The notes below the pieces were generated by a model. It was not told the origin of the DNA. It saw only the letters and a program-made list of their open reading frames with translations, and made no database searches. Of a stretch of DNA of 64,000 bases, positions 1 through 8,245 are shown in pieces. The translations under genes and the position numbers were made by a program. The first letter of the stretch is position 1. The number at the start of each line of letters is the position of its first letter. The DNA is taken from contig NZ_SORN01000003.1 in NCBI RefSeq assembly GCF_004366635.1, positions 310,001-374,000 on the forward strand, written 5' to 3'. The stretch comes from Roseinatronobacter bogoriensis DSM 18756 (GTDB lineage Bacteria; Pseudomonadota; Alphaproteobacteria; Rhodobacterales; Rhodobacteraceae).

Positions 1-495
1 GCTTGGCCCCAGCACGAACAGCACCAAGGGGTGACGATAAAGCCTGTACATGAACCGTCCGAAAGGGGAGCGCGCGCGATATTCCTCGACCGTGAGGGTG
101 GTGACATCGCCAATACCGCGATGGTCCAGATCGCCGTGATGGGCGTGGTGAATCGCATGTGTGCGCCGCCACACGGCATAGGGTGTCAGGGTCAGCACCC
201 CCAGCGCGCGCCCGACCCAGTCCTGTGCTGTGCGGTTCTTGAGGAATGACCCATGCCCGCAGTCATGCTGGATGATGAATATCCGAACCAGAAACGCACC
301 ATTCATGACCGCCAGCACAAGTGCCAGCCACGGGCTGATGGACAGGGCCATCCAGGCGAGCGCCCAAAGTGCAAAGAAAGGCACAAGGGTTGCGGCCAGT
401 TCAAAAACGCTGCGAAAGGTGGTCGGGTCACGATAGCGCGCAAGAGTAGAAAGCCAGCTGCGCGCGGTGCGGGGGGGAAGTACTTCGTTGTTCAT
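1..495 (-). CDS. Membrane fatty acid desaturase, N-terminal part (cut by window edge)
   Basis: The reading frame is open for 165 codons from an ATG at 495 to the window edge, so only the N-terminal half is seen. It shows the first two histidine boxes of membrane-bound di-iron acyl-lipid desaturases: HDCGHGS at about residues 74-80 and HAIHHAHHGD at about 113-122, with hydrophobic helices before the first box. Known family members use O2 and reduced ferredoxin to place a double bond in a membrane lipid acyl chain. The third His box would lie outside the window. Position selectivity (omega-6 versus delta-9) cannot be read from this part. The gene is convergent with nothing visible and is separated from xylA by about 300 bp. 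Confidence 0.85.
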   Translation of the reverse strand, partial: MNNEVLPPRTARSWLSTLARYRDPTTFRSVFELAATLVPFFALWALAWMALSISPWLALVLAVMNGAFLVRIFIIQHDCGHGSFLKNRTAQDWVGRALGVLTLTPYAVWRRTHAIHHAHHGDLDHRGIGDVTTLTVEEYRARSPFGRFMYRLYRHPLVLFVLGPS

Positions 496-798
496 CAGAG
501 CCTGTCGGTCGAGGCCGGAGTCATCCGGCGGGATAGCTGAGCGTTGTCAAGAAGCGCTAAGCTATCGACCCATTCCAGCCCCCATCGGATATTCGCTATC
601 GAGAGGTACTTCAACAATTTTGATCGCGACTTTGGATTTCGTTTTAACAAATTTGATTGATTTCAATCTGAAGGGGAAATCAGCCGCGCAAACTCTGTTT
701 TTCGGTGCCTGAATGCAACGCTGCGAAAGTGCCATCACCGGCACTTTCGCATGATCTGCCCTGTTATAGCTTGGTACTGGTCACGCAGGACCGCGCGG
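496..798. other. Intergenic region between desaturase gene and xylA
   Basis: No convincing gene is present. The part near 495 must hold the desaturase promoter. The rest is mixed sequence with an AT-richer stretch at about 600-670. The only clear structure is the hairpin at 723-750, listed separately. Confidence 0.6.
723..750 (-). terminator. Hairpin downstream of xylA
   Basis: A perfect 11-bp inverted repeat (GCGAAAGTGCC / GGCACTTTCGC) with a 6-nt loop sits 48 bp past the xylA stop. There is no T-tract on either side, so it may stop transcription weakly or protect the 3' end of the xyl mRNA. Confidence 0.5.
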
Positions 799-2100
799 TT
801 ACAGGTAACGGTTCACAAGGTTTTCAAGCCGCTCTTGTCTGCCAGAGCGCGGGTTTGGGTTGATATTCTGACTCAGAACATCCCCGGCGATACGATCCAG
901 ATCGCTGTGCAGCATCGCTTGCGCCTCTGGCTTGTCCCAGCCAGCGTAGCGCGCCGCGCGCGCGGCTTCCAGCTTGCCATCTTCCAGCATGGCGGCGGCC
1001 GCTTTCAGCCCACGTGCGCACACATCCATCGCGCCCGCATGGGCAAGGATCAGGTCTTGGGGGTCCAGCGACTGGCGGCGCAGTTTTGCATCGAAATTCG
1101 TGCCGCCAGTGGTAAAGCCCCCCGCGCGCAGGATTTCGTAATAGGCCATCGCAACCTCTGGCGTGTTATTCGGGAACTGGTCTGTATCCCAGCCTGACTG
1201 ATAGTCATTCCGGTTCATGTCGATAGAGCCGAAAATGCCAAGGCTGGCCGCAAGTGCGATTTCATGCTCGAAGCTATGGCCCGCCAGAATGGCGTGACCC
1301 TGTTCGATATTCAGCTTCACTTCCTTTTCCAGCCCGAAGCGTTGCAGAAAGCCAAACACGGTTGCCACGTCATAATCATACTGGTGTTTGGTGGGTTCCT
1401 GTGGCTTTGGTTCGATCAGGATCGCGCCCTTGAAGCCGATCTTGTGCTTGTAATCCACCACCATCGACAGGAAGCGACCCATATGGTCCAACTCCTTGCT
1501 CAGGTCGGTATTGAGCAAGGTTTCATAGCCTTCGCGCCCACCCCAGAGCACGTAGTTTTCGCCATTCAGGCGCTGCGTGGCATCCATGCAGGTTTTGACC
1601 GTTGCTGCCGAGAAAGCGAAAATATCGGGGTCGGGGTTGGTGGCCGCCCCCGCCATATAGCGGCGATGGCTGAACAGATTGGCCGTGCCCCACAACAGTT
1701 TCGGCCCGCCCGCTTCCATCTTGGCGGCGAAATAATCTGTCATCTCTTCCAGATTGCGAGTGTTTTCCGCGAAATTGGCACCCTCCGGGCGCATGTCGGC
1801 GTCATGAAAGCAGAAATAGGGGGCGTTCAGAATGCGGAACATGTCAAACGCGACATCGGCCTTGCGTTTGGCATGTTCCATCGTGTCGCCAAACCAGGGG
1901 CGCTGGAATGTCTGGCCGCCGAAGGGGTCATTGCCGGGCCATGCGAAATTGTGCCAGTAGCACACGGCAAAGCGCAGATGATCTTCCATCCGGCGGCCGA
2001 GCACTACCTCGTCAGGGTTGTAGTGCCGAAAGGCGAAATCGCTGTCACTGTCAGCGCCCTGATAGCTCAGTTGCGGGATGTCTGCGAAAAAATTGGTCAT
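799..2100 (-). CDS. xylA: Xylose isomerase
   Basis: The 433-aa protein would convert D-xylose to D-xylulose in the cytoplasm. The length is usual for the long (class II) xylose isomerases. Family landmarks are visible: the FCFHD segment carrying the catalytic histidine at about residue 99, the WGGREGYE block in the middle, and the metal-binding IEPKPQEPTKHQYD and GSIDMNRND stretches. The start codon overlaps the xylB stop by 4 bp (ATGA), so translation is probably coupled. It is the last gene of a five-gene xylose operon read on the minus strand and is probably controlled by the divergent ROK regulator at 6941. Confidence 0.97.
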   Translation of the reverse strand: MTNFFADIPQLSYQGADSDSDFAFRHYNPDEVVLGRRMEDHLRFAVCYWHNFAWPGNDPFGGQTFQRPWFGDTMEHAKRKADVAFDMFRILNAPYFCFHDADMRPEGANFAENTRNLEEMTDYFAAKMEAGGPKLLWGTANLFSHRRYMAGAATNPDPDIFAFSAATVKTCMDATQRLNGENYVLWGGREGYETLLNTDLSKELDHMGRFLSMVVDYKHKIGFKGAILIEPKPQEPTKHQYDYDVATVFGFLQRFGLEKEVKLNIEQGHAILAGHSFEHEIALAASLGIFGSIDMNRNDYQSGWDTDQFPNNTPEVAMAYYEILRAGGFTTGGTNFDAKLRRQSLDPQDLILAHAGAMDVCARGLKAAAAMLEDGKLEAARAARYAGWDKPEAQAMLHSDLDRIAGDVLSQNINPNPRSGRQERLENLVNRYL

Positions 2101-3536
2101 GTCAGATCCTTGATGGCAGTTTGTGCCGCGCTGTAGCGGGTGTAAGTGTCTGCGAATGCAGCAGTCAGGGCGGGATCGGGCGCAACCTCGCGCGCGATGG
2201 GGGGCAGCGGCATTGCATCTGCACCCGCCCCGGTGGCGGCCATCAGGCCAAGCCGTGCGGCCCCAAGGGCGGCGCCATGATCGCCAGCTTGCGGCACGAG
2301 GATCGGCAGATCCAGCGCTGTCGCCAGCGCCGCAAGCCAGTAGTCCGACCGCGCGCCCCCGCCAGCGGCAATCAGCGTGTCCAGCTTTGTTCCGGTGGCC
2401 GCAAGGGCCTGCTGGCAGTCTTTCAGCGCAAAGACGACGCCTTCCATCACAGCGCGGGTTGCGGCGGCGCGGTCGGTTGCATGGTCCAGCCCGATGAATG
2501 CACCGCGGATTGCAGCATCGTTTAACGGGGTGCGTTCCCCGCCCAGATAGGGCAGGAACAGGGTGCGGCCGGGGGCTTTCAGCGCGCCCAGACTGGCGGT
2601 CAGATCGGCAGCACTGACCCCCGCTATGCCGGAAAACCAGTTCAGTGCGTCAGTCGCCGCAAGAATGACGCCCATCTGATGCCATTGCCCCGGCAGGGCA
2701 TGGCAAAAGCTGTGCACAGCGGTTTCCGGTGCAGGCGCATAGCTGTCGGTGGCGGCAAACAACACGCCAGAGGTGCCAAGGCTGACAAAACCCTGCCCCC
2801 CGCGCGCAATGCCCAACCCGATCGCCGTCGCGGCATTGTCGCCTGCGCCACCTGCGACCGGAATGTCGGCGCGCAATCCGAATTCAGCCGCAAGTGCTGC
2901 GCGCAGACCACCCGAAACCGCTGACCCTTCCACAAGGTCAGGCATTTGCGCGCGGGTCATGCCAGTGGCGGCGAGCAGATCATCAGACCAGTCGCGCGCG
3001 CCGACATCCAGCCAGCTTGTACCCGCCGCGTCTGACATTTCGGCCACATGCGCGCCCGTCAGCCACAGGCGCAGATAGTCCTTTGGCAGCAACACCTTGG
3101 CGGCATGTGCGAATAACTCTGGCTCTTCTTCGGCCATCCAGACGAGTTTCGGCGCAGTGAAGCCGGGAAAGACGATATTGCCGCTGATCGCGCGAAAGCG
3201 CGGGTCTGCGTCCAGCCGCGCGGCCTGTGCATGGGCGCGGGTGTCGTTCCACAGGATGCAGGGGCGCAAGACCTGATCGGCCGCATCGAGCACTGTTGCC
3301 CCATGCATCTGCCCCGAAAGCCCGATGCCCGTGATTGCGGCCATGTCGATTTTGCCTGCAAGATCGCGCAAAACCGCACTTGCAGCGCTTGTCCAGTCTG
3401 CCGGGTCCTGTTCCGACCAACCGGGATGCGGGCGAGAGACTGAAAGCGGCGCGTCTGATTGCGCCACGACGCCGCCAGCCGCATCAAGCACCAGCCCTTT
3501 CAGGCCAGAGGTGCCCAGATCAAGCCCAAGAAACAT
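2097..3536 (-). CDS. xylB: Xylulokinase
   Basis: The 479-aa FGGY-family kinase would phosphorylate D-xylulose to xylulose 5-phosphate, feeding the pentose phosphate route. The N-terminal phosphate-binding motif FLGLDLGTSGLKG and the late GGGARSDYW motif are typical of xylulokinases. I take the ATG at 3536 as start because it overlaps the stop of the upstream ABC ATPase (TGATG); a TTG one codon earlier is less likely. The stop overlaps the xylA start by 4 bp. The gene lies between the importer genes and xylA, as expected for a catabolic xylose operon. Confidence 0.95.
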   Translation of the reverse strand: MFLGLDLGTSGLKGLVLDAAGGVVAQSDAPLSVSRPHPGWSEQDPADWTSAASAVLRDLAGKIDMAAITGIGLSGQMHGATVLDAADQVLRPCILWNDTRAHAQAARLDADPRFRAISGNIVFPGFTAPKLVWMAEEEPELFAHAAKVLLPKDYLRLWLTGAHVAEMSDAAGTSWLDVGARDWSDDLLAATGMTRAQMPDLVEGSAVSGGLRAALAAEFGLRADIPVAGGAGDNAATAIGLGIARGGQGFVSLGTSGVLFAATDSYAPAPETAVHSFCHALPGQWHQMGVILAATDALNWFSGIAGVSAADLTASLGALKAPGRTLFLPYLGGERTPLNDAAIRGAFIGLDHATDRAAATRAVMEGVVFALKDCQQALAATGTKLDTLIAAGGGARSDYWLAALATALDLPILVPQAGDHGAALGAARLGLMAATGAGADAMPLPPIAREVAPDPALTAAFADTYTRYSAAQTAIKDLT

Positions 3537-4282
3537 CAAGCCGCCTTCTCTGCTTTCTTACCCATGATGATCATGGACAGAATGTCATCCTCGGTCACAT
3601 CCTCGACGCGTTCGGTGCCGATAAGCTGGCCGTTTTTCATGACGCTGACACGGTCACATAGCGACATCATTTCGCGCGTGTCGTGGCTGATCAGGAAAAT
3701 GCCAAGCCCCTGGGCCTTCAACTCCATGATCAGGTCAGCGACCATCTTGGTTTCATGCACGCCCAAGGCGGCAGTCGGTTCGTCCATGATCAGGATGCGC
3801 GCATTGAAATAGACTGCGCGCGCAATCGCCACGGATTGGCGTTGCCCGCCAGACAGCGCGCTGACAGGTTCGGCCACCTTTTTGAAATTGGGGTTCAGCC
3901 GCGCCATGATCTTGCGCGTTTCCGATTCCATGCGGCTGTCATCCAGAAACCCGAACATGGTGCGCAATTCGCGGCCCAGAAACAGGTTTGCGGGCGCTGG
4001 CAGGTTATCGGCCAGCGCAAGGGTCTGGTGGATCGTCTCGATATTATGCGCGCGGGCATCGCGGGGGCTGTTGATGATGGCCTTTTTGCCGTCAATCAGA
4101 ATCTCGCCACTGTCGGCGCGATAAGCCCCTGAGAGGATCTTGATCAGGGTGGATTTGCCAGCGCCGTTATGGCCCAGAAGCCCCACCACCTCGCCCGGAT
4201 ACAGGTCGATGGACACATCATCCACAGCCTGTACACCACCAAAGGCGATCGAGATATTTCGCATTTCCACAAGTGGTTGCAT
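3536..4282 (-). CDS. xylG: Sugar (xylose) ABC importer, ATP-binding subunit
   Basis: The 248-aa ATPase has a Walker A motif (GHNGAGKST, about residues 37-45), the ABC signature LSGGQ and a Walker B segment (ILIMDEPTAALG). Role: energise uptake of the sugar bound by XylF through the XylH channel. It has a single ABC domain, whereas E. coli XylG is a tandem protein of about 510 aa. It is therefore closer to the short ATPases of fructose/xylose-type CUT2 systems and probably works as a homodimer. It lies 3 bp after xylH and overlaps xylB. The xylose assignment rests mainly on context. Confidence 0.88.
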   Translation of the reverse strand: MQPLVEMRNISIAFGGVQAVDDVSIDLYPGEVVGLLGHNGAGKSTLIKILSGAYRADSGEILIDGKKAIINSPRDARAHNIETIHQTLALADNLPAPANLFLGRELRTMFGFLDDSRMESETRKIMARLNPNFKKVAEPVSALSGGQRQSVAIARAVYFNARILIMDEPTAALGVHETKMVADLIMELKAQGLGIFLISHDTREMMSLCDRVSVMKNGQLIGTERVEDVTEDDILSMIIMGKKAEKAA

Positions 4283-4285
4283 GGT

Positions 4286-5596
4286 CTATCCTTTCCCGGT
4301 GCGGCGGCGGTAGATGATGTCGATCAGCACGGCCAGAACCAGCACGCTGCCCACGACGATATTCTGCAAGGGCGCATCGACACCGACCATTGCCATGCCA
4401 GATTGCAGCGACTGCATGATCAGCGCGCCAAGAATGGCCCCGTAAATCGTGCCGATCCCGCCCGCCAGCGCCGTGCCACCGATGACTGCAGCCGCGATGA
4501 CGCGCAATTCGTCCAGCGTGCCGATATCGTTGGAATGGTTGGTCAGGCGGGCAGAGGCGACGACCGCTGAAATGGCACATAGCGCGCCCATGATCGCAAA
4601 CACCTTGACCGTCAGCAGCCGCGTGTTGATGCCCGACAACTCAGCCGCCTGCGGGTTGCCGCCAGTCGCAAAGATATAGCGCCCCAGCCGCGTCTTGCGG
4701 GCTACAACTGTCATGACAACGGCCACGACAATCAGCAAAAGCACCGAAATCGGCAGGCCATAAGCGGCGGTGTACCCTTCGGGCATGACCTCGCCACGGG
4801 CCTCGAACTGGCGGCTCAGGCGGGCGGCTGGAATCTGGTAGGAATTCAGGATCGCGATAAAGCCCAGAATGGCACCGGCAATGATCGCGCCAAGCGTGAT
4901 TTCGGCCCAGATGGGTTTGACGGGGAAGTCATGGCGAATCTTATCGCGGCGTTTTGCCCACAGTGCGCCCATCGCGGCCAGCGTGGCAATGATCCCGATC
5001 ACCCATGACCAGAATTCGCCCAAGGTGCCGTTTATGCCGCCGAACATCTGAAAGGTCGGGTCCAGCGGGCCGATGGTTTGCCCGTTGGTCAGATACCATG
5101 CCGCGTTGCGCCAGACCAGCAGCCCGCCAAGCGTGACGATAAAGGCCGGTATAAGCAGATACCCAGTAAGATAGCCCTGAAACGCTCCGATCAGCGCGCC
5201 GGTTACAAGCCCCGCGCCAATGGCCAGCCACGGGATGAGCGGATGCCCAAGCGGCAGGCCCAGCAGTTGCGGCAACCATGCGGTTTGCATCATGGCCATG
5301 ACGGCGGAACATGTGGCCAGCAGCGCGCCCACCGACAGGTCGATATGACGGGTTACGATGACAAACACCATACCGGTGGCCATGATCGCCACGCTGACAG
5401 TCTGGATTGTCAGGTTGAAAATATTGCGCGGGGTCAGAAACCGCCCATCGGTCAGGACGTTGAAAACAACGGTCACCAGAATAAAGGCGCCGATCATGCC
5501 CAGAAGGCGCGTGTCCAGTTCCAGCGTATCGGTCAGTTTTGCGCGCGGCGCAGGCTTGGCCTTGGCGGTGCTGGTTGTTGTATCTTGGGTGCTCAT
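4286..5596 (-). CDS. xylH: Sugar (xylose) ABC importer, permease
   Basis: This 436-aa inner-membrane protein has about ten hydrophobic segments and the BPD_transp_2 features of CUT2 sugar permeases, including a C-terminal GGTALAGGIGTIYGAILGA loop that contacts the ATPase. I chose the ATG at 5596 because it follows an AGGAC-like ribosome site and gives the usual short charged N-terminus; the longer frame to 5647 has no support. It is separated from xylF by a stem-loop (5657-5679), a common way to make more binding protein than permease. Confidence 0.93.
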   Translation of the reverse strand: MSTQDTTTSTAKAKPAPRAKLTDTLELDTRLLGMIGAFILVTVVFNVLTDGRFLTPRNIFNLTIQTVSVAIMATGMVFVIVTRHIDLSVGALLATCSAVMAMMQTAWLPQLLGLPLGHPLIPWLAIGAGLVTGALIGAFQGYLTGYLLIPAFIVTLGGLLVWRNAAWYLTNGQTIGPLDPTFQMFGGINGTLGEFWSWVIGIIATLAAMGALWAKRRDKIRHDFPVKPIWAEITLGAIIAGAILGFIAILNSYQIPAARLSRQFEARGEVMPEGYTAAYGLPISVLLLIVVAVVMTVVARKTRLGRYIFATGGNPQAAELSGINTRLLTVKVFAIMGALCAISAVVASARLTNHSNDIGTLDELRVIAAAVIGGTALAGGIGTIYGAILGALIMQSLQSGMAMVGVDAPLQNIVVGSVLVLAVLIDIIYRRRTGKG

Positions 5597-5656
5597 ATGT
5601 GCCGTCCTGTCAGGGAACGTGGCGCGATGCGCGGGAATGCCACGCAACTGCGCATG

Positions 5657-5679
5657 AGGGGCGGCGTGATGCCGCCCCT
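5657..5679 (-). promoter_or_regulatory. Stem-loop between xylF and xylH
   Basis: A perfect 9-bp stem (AGGGGCGGC / GCCGCCCCT) with a 5-nt loop lies 21 bp past the xylF stop and has no T-tract. This suggests mRNA stabilisation or partial attenuation, favouring the binding-protein gene upstream. Confidence 0.6.
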
Positions 5680-5700
5680 TCGGGAAGGGTGGATTTCAGA

Positions 5701-6726
5701 TCAGTCGCAAGGCGCAGGACCGCCGCTGACACCCTGACACAGCGCTTCCTGGCTGATCCAGCCTGCGTCTACCACAAGGCTGAGGTTGTCGCGTGTGATC
5801 GGCACGGGCTCTAGGAACATGGATACCATTTCCGTGCCCGCCGGAGAGGTCCACATCTCGGCCCCTTCGACATCCGCCATCGCGGTGCCACCTGCCAGTT
5901 GCACTGCGATTTCGGCGGCATTGCGGCCCAGATCACGCGCATCTTTCCAGACCGAAACAGTCTGCGTGCCAAGCGCGATGCGGTTCAACGCGGCATGGTC
6001 GCCATCCTGACCCGAAACTGGAATGCCGTCCATGCCCTGCGCTGTCAGCGCGGCCACTGCGCCGCCTGCGGTCCCGTCATTCGACGCGACAACCGCATCA
6101 ACCATGTTGTCCTGTGCTGTCAGGATCTGTTCCATGTTGCGCTGAGCATTGGCGGGCAGCCATGCATCGGTATAGGCTTCGCCGACAATGGTGATGTCGC
6201 CTGCGTCAATTGCTGCTTGCAACACTTCCTGCTGGCCACCGCGCAGGAAATCTGCGTTCGGGTCCGTGGGTGAGCCCTTGATCATCACGTAATTGCCACT
6301 TGGGGCCTGTTCCAGCACAGCACGCGCCTGCATGCGCCCGACTTCGACATTGTCGAATGTCAGGTAGAAGGCGCGATCATCCTCGATCAGGCGGTCATAA
6401 GCGATGACGGGAATCCCTTCATCAGCGGCAGCCTGAACGGCGGGGCCAATGGCAGCGGCATCCTGCGCCAGAACGATCAGCGCATCGACGCCCTGTGCGA
6501 TCAGGCTTTCAATATCAGAAAGCTGCTTGGATGAAGATGACTGCGCGTCCGCTGACACATATGCCGCGCCTGCTTCATCAAGTGCGGCGCGAATGGCCGC
6601 CTCATCTGTTTGCCAGCGTTCTTCCTGAAAATTTGACCAGCTGACGCCGATGGTCAGCGAATCTGCCCATGCGGCAGAGCTGAAGCCGATGGTTGCGGCC
6701 ACGGCCGCTGTAAGAAGCTTGTTCAT
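5701..6726 (-). CDS. xylF: Xylose-binding periplasmic protein
   Basis: The 341-aa protein begins with a signal peptide (MNKLLTAAVAATIGFSSAAWA, probable cleavage after AWA). A Peripla_BP_4-type sugar-binding domain follows, with typical segments such as GVDALIVLAQD, GIPVIAYDRL and VVASNDGTAGG. It would capture D-xylose in the periplasm for XylGH. The start at 6726 is preceded by a strong GGGAGGA site; the upstream in-frame ATGs are rejected. It is the first gene of the operon. The matching catabolic genes xylBA downstream make xylose the best substrate guess. Confidence 0.93.
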   Translation of the reverse strand: MNKLLTAAVAATIGFSSAAWADSLTIGVSWSNFQEERWQTDEAAIRAALDEAGAAYVSADAQSSSSKQLSDIESLIAQGVDALIVLAQDAAAIGPAVQAAADEGIPVIAYDRLIEDDRAFYLTFDNVEVGRMQARAVLEQAPSGNYVMIKGSPTDPNADFLRGGQQEVLQAAIDAGDITIVGEAYTDAWLPANAQRNMEQILTAQDNMVDAVVASNDGTAGGAVAALTAQGMDGIPVSGQDGDHAALNRIALGTQTVSVWKDARDLGRNAAEIAVQLAGGTAMADVEGAEMWTSPAGTEMVSMFLEPVPITRDNLSLVVDAGWISQEALCQGVSGGPAPCD

Positions 6727-6940
6727 GTGTTCCTCCCTGAACGAAATCAGGCCGGATAGGTTTTCGGCCAGACCCTGAGAGCATGACATATAATTTTCGG
6801 CTGTCAAATTAATTTTATAGGTTTCAAGCAGGGATTGCGCCGAAATTTAACTTATTTAGCATTTTTCCTTGCGTGATGTTCGATATTCTGGCTTATTTTG
6901 TTCAGTTGGCGAATTTAACTTTGGCGGAGGAGGCCGGGCT
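6727..6940. promoter_or_regulatory. Divergent xylF / ROK regulator promoter region
   Basis: This 214-bp AT-rich spacer must hold both divergent promoters. Several related AT-rich words occur, for example AAATTAATTTTATAG near 6805 and AAATTTAACTTATTTAG near 6842. They could be operator half-sites for the ROK regulator, whose family binds AT-rich dyads. No exact dyad was settled by eye. Confidence 0.4.
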
Positions 6941-8245
6941 ATGATTGCGTCAGATCTGGGTGGGATAGACACGGGAAATGATGGCGCGCTGGCGGGCTGT
7001 GGCCCGTTGCTGAGCAATGTGGCCCCTGTCGCGCGGCCCTTGCGCCATGTCCTGTTTGACCATGTTCGCGCACAAGGCGGCACCACCCGCGCCGAAATGG
7101 GGCGGGCGCTGGGTGTCAGCGCGGCTTCGGTCAGCGCGGTGACAAGTGATCTGATTGCCGATGGTTTCCTGCGTGAAAGCCCGGTAGCGGCGGTGCCAGA
7201 TGTCGAGAATCCGCGAATCGGGCGCGGGCGGCCCCCGGTTGAATTGCAGGTTGCAGCAGAGGCATACCATGTGATCGGCATGAAACTGGGTGATCTGCGC
7301 CATACCGCGGTGCTGAGTGATTTTGCAGGGCGGCGTATTGCCGAGGCCAGTATGCCGACACGCCCAAACCGCAAAAGTGCCGCGATTCTGATTGCCGAGG
7401 CGCGCGCGCTGATGGACAAGTTGCTTGCTGAATGCGGCAAGAACCGACGTGACATAAGCTGTGTCGGGGTCGGTATGGCTGGCATGGTCGATTTTGCGAC
7501 CGGAAGTGTTGCATGGTCGCCCATGCTGGACGCGCCATCCACTGCGCTGCGCGGGCAGTTTGAAACGGCGCTTGGCGTGCCGACATGGCTGGACAATGAC
7601 GCCAACCTGCTGACGCTGGCCGAATTATGGTTCGGCGGCGGGCGCAGCAAGTCCGATTTCGCGGTGGTCACGATTGAACATGGCGTTGGCATGGGGTTGG
7701 TGCTGTTCAACCAGCTTTATCGTGGTGCGCGCGGTGTTGGCATGGAATTGGGCCATACCAAGGTGCAACTGGACGGTGCGCTGTGCCGCTGTGGCAAGCG
7801 CGGCTGTCTGGAAGCCTATGTTGCCGATTATGCCCTTGCGCGCGAAGCGGCGACTGCGCTGGATCAGCATGAAAGCCTGTCTGAAAGCCCGCTTGCGCTG
7901 CTTGAATCCCTGTTTGTCGAGGCGCGGGGCGGCAATGAGGCCGCGCTGTCGATCTTTCGCCGGGCAGGCCGCTATCTGGCCTTGGGCCTGTCGAATGTGG
8001 CGCAGATGTTCGACCCCGAGGTTATCATCCTGTCCGGGGGGCGGATGCAGTATGACTACCTTTATGCGCGCGAGGTTCTAAGCGAAATGCAGTCCATGAC
8101 CCTGACTGGCGCCCGCCCGCCCGCGCGGGTCGAGATACATTCCTGGGGTGATCTGGTCTGGGCACAGGGCGCGGTTGCGCTGGCGCTGGGGGCGCTGACA
8201 GAACAGTTGCTGGGGCATTCGGCCACGCGGGGCAGCGCGGCATGA
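6941..8245 (+). CDS. xylR: ROK-family transcriptional regulator (XylR-type)
   Basis: The 434-aa protein has an N-terminal winged-helix region (GGTTRAEMGRALGVSAASVS, about residues 47-66) and a ROK sugar-kinase-like domain with the zinc motif CRCGKRGC and a WLDNDANL loop. Members of this group repress sugar operons and release DNA when the sugar binds. The start at 6941 follows GGAGGAGG with 9-nt spacing. It is divergent from xylF, so control of the xyl operon is the natural inference. Its stop overlaps the start of the next gene (ATGA), a secreted FG-GAP protein, which is an odd partner for a sugar regulator. Confidence 0.88.
   Translation: MIASDLGGIDTGNDGALAGCGPLLSNVAPVARPLRHVLFDHVRAQGGTTRAEMGRALGVSAASVSAVTSDLIADGFLRESPVAAVPDVENPRIGRGRPPVELQVAAEAYHVIGMKLGDLRHTAVLSDFAGRRIAEASMPTRPNRKSAAILIAEARALMDKLLAECGKNRRDISCVGVGMAGMVDFATGSVAWSPMLDAPSTALRGQFETALGVPTWLDNDANLLTLAELWFGGGRSKSDFAVVTIEHGVGMGLVLFNQLYRGARGVGMELGHTKVQLDGALCRCGKRGCLEAYVADYALAREAATALDQHESLSESPLALLESLFVEARGGNEAALSIFRRAGRYLALGLSNVAQMFDPEVIILSGGRMQYDYLYAREVLSEMQSMTLTGARPPARVEIHSWGDLVWAQGAVALALGALTEQLLGHSATRGSAA

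Noticed and set aside
751..2136. Long plus-strand open frames opposite xylA (148 and 290 codons)
   Set aside because: They are antisense shadows of xylA in GC-rich DNA, with no ribosome sites or recognisable domains.
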